This document shows, one piece after another, positions 8,226 through 13,181 of a stretch of 13,181 bases of DNA. Origin of the DNA: Pseudomonadota bacterium (lineage in GTDB: Bacteria > Pseudomonadota > Gammaproteobacteria > Burkholderiales > Burkholderiaceae_C); assembly GCA_023415035.1 (NCBI GenBank), contig JAEZLX010000104.1, positions 1-13,181 on the forward strand, in the 5' to 3' direction. A program made the translations under genes and the position numbers. Below the pieces are notes generated by a model. That model was not told the origin of the DNA, ran no database searches, and saw only the letters and a program-made list of their open reading frames with translations. The number at the start of each line of letters is the position of its first letter. The stretch's first letter is position 1.

Positions 8226-9578
8226 TCACAGGGGCAGCACCGCACGCACGGTGGTGCCGGCACCCGGCGACGAGCGGATGCTGACATCGCCGCCGCAGGA
8301 GCGGATCCGGAACCGCATGCCCTGCAGTCCGTGCTTGCCCGCGCCACGCATGGCATCGAAGTCGAAGCCTTTTCCGTCGTCCTCGACCAGCAGTTCCACC
8401 TCGCCGTCCAGGCTGCGCATCGAGACCTTCACCCGGCTCGCCTGCGCGTACTTGGCGATGTTGGTCAGCGCCTCCTGGACCAGGCGGTACACCGCCAACG
8501 CCCGGTCGGGTGCCAGCGTGACCTCGTCCAGTTCGACGTCCACCGCCACCTCCGCCCGCAGCGAGAACTCCGCGCACTGGATCTGCAGCGTGCGCCGCAA
8601 CCCCAGATTGTTCAGCGACGAAGGCCGCAGGTCTTCGATGATGCGCCGCTTGAGCGCGATACCCGCGTCAAGCGACTCGGCCAAGTGGTCCACCAGCCGC
8701 TGCTTGGTACCGGTTTCATCCTGGATGCGCTTGCGGATGCGCGCCAGATCCAGCTTGGCGGCGGTGAGCAGACCACCCAGCTCGTCGTGCAGCTCACGCG
8801 CGATGCGGGCGCGCTCGTCCTCGCGCACGCGCTCCATGTGCCGCGCCAGCTCGATGGTCTCGGCCGTGCGGCGGGTCACCTCCTCGTCCAGCCGGTCGCG
8901 CTCGGCGTGCAGCTGCAGCATGTAGATTCGCCGCTCGGTCTCGCGGTTGCGGCTCAGTCGCATGAGCGCCATCGCACCGGCGATGCACAGTGCCACCAGC
9001 ACCCAGATGCCGAAGCGGCTGGCACGCAGCACGCGGTCGCGCTCCAGGCTCATCTGTGTGTAGTAACGGCTTTCCCCGACGATGATCTGGTCGGTCAGGC
9101 TGTTGATCTGCACCATCATCTCCCGCCCCATATCGGTCAGTGTCAGATCGATCGCGCCCTCGTGGTCGCCGCTCTCGAAACGCTCCAGCACCGTCTGCAT
9201 TTCCGAGTGCTTCTGCCGGGCCAGCTCTGCGACCTGTGACAGCTTGCTCCGCAGGAGTCCGTCGCTGGTGGTGATTGCCTCTGCACGCTGCAGCAGCTCC
9301 TGGAAGTGACGCTCCTGCTCCCGGTACGGCGCCAGATAGTCGGTCCGGCCGGTGAGCATGTACCCGCGCTCCGCGCTTTCCATCGACAGCAGTGCCCGCC
9401 GCAATGCGCCGACCACAAGCTGCGACTCGATGCTTGCCTCGCGGTTGACGCTGATGCCCTTCTGACGGTGATAGCCCAGTTCGCTGACGACCAGTACCAG
9501 CACCGCCAGCGAAACAGCCACCGGCCCGATGAACCGGCCCGTCACCCATTTGGCCAAATAGTCCAGACTCGATCTCAT
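8226..9578 (-). CDS. CHASE3-domain sensor histidine kinase (NarL-type, HisKA_3)
   Basis: Membrane sensor kinase of 450 residues. TM1 lies at about 16-35, and an extracytoplasmic CHASE3-like four-helix sensor at about 44-180 contains the typical ESAERGYMLTGRTDYLAPYR. TM2 follows at about 188-207, then a coiled-coil linker to about 245. The dimerisation/phosphoacceptor domain contains ARIARELHDELGG with H264. The ATPase domain has the N-box QEALTNIAKYAQAS (N373), DDGKGF (401-405) and GKHGLQGMR (414-422). The start at 9578 has AAGGTGG 5 bases upstream; the frame is open 88 codons further but would overlap the divergent regulator and is Arg/Pro-rich noise. The neighbouring divergent response regulator at 9629 is its obvious partner. 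CHASE3 ligands are unknown, so the signal cannot be named. Confidence 0.95.
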   Translation of the reverse strand: MRSSLDYLAKWVTGRFIGPVAVSLAVLVLVVSELGYHRQKGISVNREASIESQLVVGALRRALLSMESAERGYMLTGRTDYLAPYREQERHFQELLQRAEAITTSDGLLRSKLSQVAELARQKHSEMQTVLERFESGDHEGAIDLTLTDMGREMMVQINSLTDQIIVGESRYYTQMSLERDRVLRASRFGIWVLVALCIAGAMALMRLSRNRETERRIYMLQLHAERDRLDEEVTRRTAETIELARHMERVREDERARIARELHDELGGLLTAAKLDLARIRKRIQDETGTKQRLVDHLAESLDAGIALKRRIIEDLRPSSLNNLGLRRTLQIQCAEFSLRAEVAVDVELDEVTLAPDRALAVYRLVQEALTNIAKYAQASRVKVSMRSLDGEVELLVEDDGKGFDFDAMRGAGKHGLQGMRFRIRSCGGDVSIRSSPGAGTTVRAVLPL

Positions 9579-9628
9579 GTGTACCACCTTATACTGCTGC
9601 CACCGAGCATCATCCGACAGGCGCCGCC
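9579..9628. promoter_or_regulatory. 50-base divergent promoter region of the kinase and regulator
   Basis: Only 50 bases separate the start codons of the kinase (minus) and the response regulator (plus). TATACT at 9590-9595 could be a -10 element for the regulator, leaving a leader of roughly 27 bases, but no good -35 element precedes it. On the other strand TATAAG overlaps the same bases and also overlaps the kinase ribosome site, so the kinase is more likely transcribed from a start nearer or inside the regulator gene. Both promoters must overlap coding sequence or each other. Confidence 0.4.
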
Positions 9629-10261
9629 ATGATCCGTGTAGCCATCGTTGACGACCACGCCATAGTCCGCACCGGGCTCTGCCAGTTCCTGTCCGAGCAG
9701 GTCGACCTGCGCGTCGTCGCCCAGGGCACCAACGGCAAGGACGCACTGGAAATCGCGCGTGCGGGCGAAATCGACGTGCTGCTGCTGGACCTGTCCATGC
9801 CAGACCAGAGCGGCGTCGACGCGCTGGCGGCGATCCGCGCACGTTACCCCGACCTCGCGGTGCTGATCCTCAGCGGATTTCCCGAAGCACACTACGCCAC
9901 AACGCTGCTGCGCCAGGGCGCCCGCGGCTACCTCAACAAGGAATGCGACCCGGAGGAAATCGCCACCGCGATCCGCACCGTGGCACGCGGGCGCCGCTAC
10001 ATCACACCGCAGGTTGCCGAGTTGCTGGCCAACAGCATGATGGGCGACGCCGACCGCCTGCCGCACGAAACCCTCAGCGAGCGCGAGCTGCAAGTCTTCC
10101 TGCGCCTGGCCCAGGGCGAGACGGTGGGCCACATCGCCGAGCAGATGTTCCTGAGCGTCAAGACCGTGAGCACCTACCGCTCGCGCGTGATGGAAAAGCT
10201 CTCGCTCGAAACCAACAGCGACCTGACCTATTACGCCCTGAAGAACGGGCTCATCCAGTAG
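9629..10261 (+). CDS. NarL/FixJ-family response regulator
   Basis: Transcription regulator of 210 residues with an N-terminal receiver and a C-terminal LuxR-type helix-turn-helix. The receiver has the acidic pocket D8/D9 (VDDHAIVR), phosphoacceptor D54 (LLLDLSMPDQSG), S82 and K104 (GYLNKE). The HTH begins near residue 148: TLSERELQVFLRLAQGETVGHIAEQMFLSVKTVSTYRSRVMEKL, shown here in two motifs, LSERELQVFLRLAQG and SVKTVSTYRSRVMEKL. It resembles the UvrY/RcsB/EvgA group. The ATG has only a weak AGG-containing ribosome site. It diverges from the CHASE3 kinase, the usual arrangement for cognate pairs. Targets are not known; the repeated 16-base motif nearby is a possible but untested binding site. 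Confidence 0.95.
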   Translation: MIRVAIVDDHAIVRTGLCQFLSEQVDLRVVAQGTNGKDALEIARAGEIDVLLLDLSMPDQSGVDALAAIRARYPDLAVLILSGFPEAHYATTLLRQGARGYLNKECDPEEIATAIRTVARGRRYITPQVAELLANSMMGDADRLPHETLSERELQVFLRLAQGETVGHIAEQMFLSVKTVSTYRSRVMEKLSLETNSDLTYYALKNGLIQ

Positions 10262-10315
10262 GCCTCGCCGCCGCCAGCAGCCGCGTGGGTCGGTGGCCGG
10301 ACGGACAGTGGCGAT

Positions 10316-10699
10316 TCAGGCCTCCGCAATCTCGTTGCAGTAGCTGATCAGCGCGTCGATGTCGCGCGACTTGTCGAACACGCGGTCCGCGCCGAGCTGC
10401 AGGCACTCGGCGCGGATCTCCGGCGTGGCGTAGTTGGTGAGAACGAGCGGGCGCACGGCTCCGTCATGCACGGCAAGCCGACGCAGGACGTCCAACCCGG
10501 TGCCGCCCTTGAGAAAGACATCAATGATCACCAAGTCGCAACCACCGTCGGCGATCATCGCGTCGAGCTGTTCGGTGGCATCGTCTGCGGTCTCGGCATA
10601 ACCCACAATTTCCACGGGTGCCAGATCCTCCAGCGCGGCCATCAGGTTCGACCGGATGACGGCGCTGTCCTCGACAAGAAAGGTTTTGAGTTTCGGCAT
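10316..10699 (-). CDS. Stand-alone receiver-domain response regulator (CheY-like)
   Basis: A 127-residue protein consisting only of a receiver domain, with no output domain. It begins MPKLKTFLVEDSAVIRSNL and has the acidic pair E10/D11, phosphoacceptor D60 (LVIIDVFLKGGTGLD), T88 and K110 (VFDKSRD). It is therefore expected to be phosphorylated, but to act by protein contact or as a phosphate sink. The start at 10699 is supported by family N-termini; no convincing Shine-Dalgarno site precedes it, and the frame stays open to 10849 with unlikely Pro/Arg-rich sequence. It is convergent with the NarL-type regulator, 54 bases apart, and probably takes part in the same signalling circuit, which is inference. 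The gap between the two shows no clear terminator. Confidence 0.9.
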   Translation of the reverse strand: MPKLKTFLVEDSAVIRSNLMAALEDLAPVEIVGYAETADDATEQLDAMIADGGCDLVIIDVFLKGGTGLDVLRRLAVHDGAVRPLVLTNYATPEIRAECLQLGADRVFDKSRDIDALISYCNEIAEA

Positions 10700-10786
10700 C
10701 AATGGGGCTTGTGCGTCCGCCTGCCACGGCCTGACAGCAGGTGGCTTGGGCAAATGCCCCATTCTAGGATTTCCATGTCCTCCCGC

Positions 10787-10802
10787 GTGTAGGACTGCGC
10801 CG
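10787..10802 (-). promoter_or_regulatory. Copy B of a repeated 16-base intergenic motif
   Basis: Plus-strand GTGTAGGACTGCGCCG, in the 127-base gap between the BON-protein stop and the receiver gene, 88 bases upstream of the receiver start. It differs from copy A at 8197-8212 at one base and has the same orientation relative to the gene downstream. A further TTCTAGGA lies at 10762-10769, between the motif and the gene. The role is unknown; a regulator or sigma factor site is possible. Confidence 0.35.
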
Positions 10803-10826
10803 GCACGCGGGAACCGACTTCGGCCG

Positions 10827-11153
10827 TCAGTTTCGCACCGCAATGTCATTGCGCACGCCCTTCACTCCACTGACGTTGCGTGCAAGGCGCTCGGCCATCG
10901 CACGCTCGTCGGCGCTCTTGGCAACGCCCGACAGCTGCACGACGCCGTTGAAGGTTTCCACGCTGATGGCCATCGCGCTGACGGTGCGGTCCTCCGCGAA
11001 CTTGGCCTTCACGCGGGTGGTGATCGTGGTGTCGTCGATGTACTCGCCGACACTTTGCTGGTCGCGCACCACGGCGCAACCGACGGTGGTGAACAGCGCG
11101 GCACCGGCCACGGTGGCGGCAACGAGAAGGCGGGTTGCAGGCTCGAATGTCAT
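10827..11153 (-). CDS. BON-domain lipoprotein (OsmY-like, periplasmic face)
   Basis: A 108-residue envelope protein. The N-terminus is a signal sequence ending in FTTVGC, with C26 as the probable lipidated cysteine; the -3 position is Thr, so the lipobox is imperfect. The rest is one BON domain (about 40-107) with the usual order TITTRVKAKFAED, VSAMAISVETFNGVVQLSG and GVKGVRNDIAV, and the conserved glycines G70 and G76. BON domains bind phospholipid and are associated with envelope integrity and stress (OsmY, DolP). The ATG at 11153 has AGGAGA 7 bases upstream. It reads on the same strand as the receiver gene below it and the DUF3014 gene above it, with gaps of 127 bases on each side. Confidence 0.9.
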   Translation of the reverse strand: MTFEPATRLLVAATVAGAALFTTVGCAVVRDQQSVGEYIDDTTITTRVKAKFAEDRTVSAMAISVETFNGVVQLSGVAKSADERAMAERLARNVSGVKGVRNDIAVRN

Positions 11154-11255
11154 GTGGTTCTCCTGAGGTATTGAAGTGAGTCCCGGCTGCCCGGAGGCAG
11201 TGGTTTCACTGTAGGTTCAGGAGGCGCCACGCCCTATCGGCGCATGGCGCGCCGG

Positions 11256-11277
11256 CTTGTCAGACGGGGCCGACAAG
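11256..11277 (-). terminator. Weak hairpin after the DUF3014 gene
   Basis: CTTGTC and GACAAG pair across a 10-base GC-rich loop, 3 bases downstream of the DUF3014 stop on the minus strand. There is no following U-run, so it is at best a weak or factor-dependent terminator. The remaining spacer up to the BON gene contains TGTAGG at 11210-11215 and GGCGCC at 11223-11228, a loose relative of the repeated motif. Confidence 0.2.
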
Positions 11278-11280
11278 GGC

Positions 11281-12174
11281 TCAGGCGATCCTGGCGCGGA
11301 TCTCGCGCATCTTCGCCTGCAGGCGGCGCTGGTGGTCGGGCCCCATCCGCAGCAGGATGCGCTGCCCCGACGACAGCGATGCCAGCGCCGGGTCGGCAAA
11401 CTCGTAGCGCACCCAAGGGCGCAGCGATGGCACCGGCCCCTTGACCTCCACCAGAGTCACCGCCAGCGGCTCGTCGTGCACCGGCGTGGCGATGAGCAGG
11501 TCCAGCACCTGCACGAGTCGGTCGTTGAAGTAGCGCCCCGGATAGCCCAGTTCCTCGTAGGCCTGCTGGAACAGCGGATACAGGTGCCGGTAGATGCGGA
11601 ACACCTTTTCCACGTCCAGCGCTTCGATCATCCGCACCCACGGCTCGTAACGGGCGCTGTTGCCGGAATGGATCGTCTGCGTGCCGTCGGCCTGCGTCGC
11701 CGTGGTGAAACGCCCGGGGGTGGGATTGAACGGCCAGATCCTGGCTGGCGCCTGCGGGCGGGCCAGGTTGTCCACGGTCGCCACGATCCGCCGCACCAGG
11801 CCATCGAGCTGGAAGAACCTGAGCGCATCCTGGCGGCTGAGCAGCGTCGCCAGATGTTCCCGGATCAAGGGATCGGAGTCGTCCAGGTTATGCACATGCG
11901 CCTGCACCTGCGCTTCGGACACGGGCTCCGGCTCGACAGGATGCTCGGGGCCGGCGGGGGCCACCTCGGCCGCCGCTGCGGGTGCCGTACCGTCCTGTGC
12001 GGCCTGCGGCTCGGTCGCTGACTCAATTTCAATGGCGGGCGCTTCCACCGTGGCGGGCGCCGGCGACATGGCCTGCTGCAGCCAGGGCCAGCCCAGCCAG
12101 GCGGCCACCGCCAGCAGCAGCACCAGAACCGCCACCGGAAAGATCACCGGTGTTCCGGATGCTCGTCGGGTCAA
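11281..12174 (-). CDS. DUF3014 domain protein, single-span membrane anchored
   Basis: About 297 residues from a proposed TTG start. One transmembrane helix at about 10-27 (IFPVAVLVLLLAVAAWLG) is followed by a low-complexity Ala/Pro/Glu linker, then the DUF3014 domain from about residue 80. Recognisable blocks are SDPLIREHLATLLSRQD, DGLVRRIVATVDNLARPQAP, RYEPWVRMIEALD and YEELGYPGRYFNDRLVQVLD. The bulk is predicted in the periplasm. The function of the family is unknown. The start at 12174 is preferred because GGAGA lies 8 bases upstream and the helix then begins near residue 10. The ATG at 12216 would add 14 residues but has no ribosome site. It diverges from the dioxygenase-family gene cluster, so the promoters of both lie between 12174 and 12267. 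Confidence 0.85.
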   Translation of the reverse strand: MTRRASGTPVIFPVAVLVLLLAVAAWLGWPWLQQAMSPAPATVEAPAIEIESATEPQAAQDGTAPAAAAEVAPAGPEHPVEPEPVSEAQVQAHVHNLDDSDPLIREHLATLLSRQDALRFFQLDGLVRRIVATVDNLARPQAPARIWPFNPTPGRFTTATQADGTQTIHSGNSARYEPWVRMIEALDVEKVFRIYRHLYPLFQQAYEELGYPGRYFNDRLVQVLDLLIATPVHDEPLAVTLVEVKGPVPSLRPWVRYEFADPALASLSSGQRILLRMGPDHQRRLQAKMREIRARIA

Positions 12175-12266
12175 ACCTGTTTCTCCATGCACGTACGGCC
12201 GCCATCCTAATCCCATGCGCGCGCGCCGTCACGCCGCCCGGATTTCATGCCATCATGGCGGCCCTC

Positions 12267-12671
12267 ATGAGCACCACCGAAACCCCTGTTTCCGACGCCT
12301 TCGACGATGCGCCGCGCATTGTCGGCTGGCACGCCCACGTCTATTTCGACGCATCGACCATCGCACAGGCCCGCGCGCTGTGCGAGGCCGCCGCGGCGCG
12401 CTTCCCGCTGAAGATGGGGCGCGTGCACGAAAAGCCTGTCGGCCCGCACCCGGACTGGAGTTGCCAGCTCGCCTTCCGGGCCGAGCGTTTCGCGCAGGTG
12501 ATTCCGTGGCTGGCCATGCACCGTGGCGGTCTGACCGTGTTCATCCACCCCATCACCGGCCAGGACCTGCGCGACCACCGCGACCGCGCCATCTGGATGG
12601 GCGCGGTGCGACCACTCGACCTGAGCGTCCTCAAGGACTTTTCCGACACCTACGATCTGCCCGCCCCATGA
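12267..12671 (+). CDS. DOPA 4,5-dioxygenase family protein
   Basis: A 134-residue protein of the DOPA_dioxygen family, named after fungal enzymes that open the ring of DOPA. In bacteria the substrate is unproven. The likely metal-binding or catalytic histidines are H22 and H24 (WHAHVYFD) and H94 (VFIHPITG), with further conserved-looking positions H54, H61 (GPHPDWSCQLAF) and H104. It is soluble with no signal peptide. Two in-frame starts are possible, 12255 and 12267; neither has a strong ribosome site, and 12267 is chosen because it gives the more usual N-terminus (MSTTETPVSD). Its stop overlaps the next gene by four bases (ATGA), making it the first gene of a tightly packed cluster. Confidence 0.85.
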   Translation: MSTTETPVSDAFDDAPRIVGWHAHVYFDASTIAQARALCEAAAARFPLKMGRVHEKPVGPHPDWSCQLAFRAERFAQVIPWLAMHRGGLTVFIHPITGQDLRDHRDRAIWMGAVRPLDLSVLKDFSDTYDLPAP

Positions 12672-12985
12672 ACTTCGCCGAACGTCTGAAGACGCTGCCC
12701 TCCGTCGCCCACCTGGCGGCCCTGCACCTGACCGACTCCGAAGGCCAGACCGTGGCCACCATCGAGAACAAGCCCGGCCAGGCCGGGTCGCTGGCCGTGT
12801 ACCACGCACTCGCGCAGCAGCATGGCGGCCACATCACGCCCGAGGCGGCGCAGCTGGGCCTGCAGTGGTACGCCGAACACACCGAAGATGCGCTGGCCCA
12901 CCCCGGCAAGCACCCCAACATCGACCGCCTGCTGGACTGGTCGCGTGGCACCGTCAGCTACCAAGTCCAGACCGTCAGCGCATGA
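12668..12985 (+). CDS. DUF2322 family protein
   Basis: A 105-residue soluble protein beginning MNFAERLKTLPSVAHLAALH. Blocks matching what I know of DUF2322 proteins are IENKPGQAGSLAVYHALAQ, LQWYAEHTEDALAHPGKHP and NIDRLLDW. No function is known for the family. It contains no cysteine, membrane segment or signal peptide. The ATG overlaps the dioxygenase-family stop by four bases, and its own stop overlaps the start of the PPOX gene in the same way, so all three are probably made from one transcript in linked amounts. Family identification is from memory of the motif pattern, so it is less certain than the reading frame. Confidence 0.8.
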   Translation: MNFAERLKTLPSVAHLAALHLTDSEGQTVATIENKPGQAGSLAVYHALAQQHGGHITPEAAQLGLQWYAEHTEDALAHPGKHPNIDRLLDWSRGTVSYQVQTVSA

Positions 12986-13181
12986 ACGACATCACCCGCC
13001 CCGACGCGCTGCGCGCGCTGTACGACCCGGTGCGCGACCGCTCCGCGAAGAAGGAGATGCCACGGCTGGACTTGCATGCCACACGCCTGATCGGCATGTC
13101 GCCGCTGGTGATCATCGCCAGCAGCGACGCGGCCACCGGCGACGCCGACGCGTCGCCGCGGGGTGGCGCACCGGGCTTCGT
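12982..13181 (+). CDS. PPOX-type FMN-dependent flavoprotein (pyridoxamine-phosphate-oxidase-like), 3' end outside window
   Basis: The first 66 codons of a gene that runs off the right edge. The start overlaps the DUF2322 stop by four bases. The sequence begins MNDITRPDALRALYDPVRDR and continues with PRLDLHATRLIGMSPLVIIASSD and ASPRGGAPGFV, the N-terminal pattern of the FMN-binding split-barrel family, in particular the group annotated MSMEG_1061-type PPOX proteins. These probably use FMN or F420 to reduce small molecules, but the substrate is unknown. The missing C-terminal part holds most of the cofactor-binding residues, so the call rests on the N-terminal motif alone. Confidence 0.8.
   Translation, partial: MNDITRPDALRALYDPVRDRSAKKEMPRLDLHATRLIGMSPLVIIASSDAATGDADASPRGGAPGF

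Noticed and set aside
9579..9842. 88-codon N-terminal extension of the sensor kinase
   Set aside because: It would overlap the divergent regulator, is Arg/Pro/Gly-rich, and the ATG at 9578 has a good ribosome site just before the first membrane helix.
9575..10132. Minus-strand open frame of 185 codons opposite the response regulator
   Set aside because: It is fully antisense to a gene with intact receiver and HTH motifs, and overlaps the kinase start; no recognisable protein features.
10700..10849. 50-codon extension of the lone receiver protein
   Set aside because: Receiver proteins of this type begin at MPKLKTFLVED, and the extension covers the intergenic repeated motif and has unlikely composition.

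Overview
The window is a chromosomal stretch from a high-GC Gram-negative bacterium. Gene content (a Liv-type ABC locus with its own acyl-CoA ligase, SlyX, a BON lipoprotein, DUF3014 and DUF2322 proteins) and GC-rich third positions suggest a betaproteobacterium, most likely of the order Burkholderiales. I cannot name the genus. I see no insertion sequence, phage gene, tRNA, rRNA or CRISPR array; this looks like core or near-core chromosome.

Region 1 (1-6623, all minus strand) is a transport and activation operon. In transcription order it holds an AMP-forming acyl-CoA ligase, two paralogous LivK-type periplasmic binding proteins (one with a twin-arginine-like signal, one with a Sec signal), the permease livH, and livM, which runs off the left edge. 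The ATPase genes livG and livF presumably follow outside the window. The layout suggests uptake of an organic acid or amino-acid-like substrate followed by CoA activation, but the substrate cannot be read from the sequence. A perfect inverted repeat in the ligase leader looks like a repressor operator.

Region 2 (6624-7485, plus strand) is msrB, a methionine sulfoxide reductase, overlapping slyX by four bases.

Region 3 (7532-11153) is a signalling and envelope region. A CHASE3-type sensor kinase and a NarL-type response regulator diverge from a 50-base gap. A stand-alone receiver protein converges on the regulator. Around them lie a small secreted protein with two Cx11C pairs, a 35-residue single-span membrane protein and a BON-domain lipoprotein. 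A 16-base motif, 15/16 identical in two copies, lies in two of the intergenic regions upstream of minus-strand genes, and could link these genes in one regulon.

Region 4 (11281-13181) holds a membrane-anchored DUF3014 protein on the minus strand. Divergent from it is a three-gene plus-strand cluster in which neighbours overlap by four bases: a DOPA 4,5-dioxygenase-family protein, a DUF2322 protein, and a PPOX-type flavoprotein cut by the right edge.
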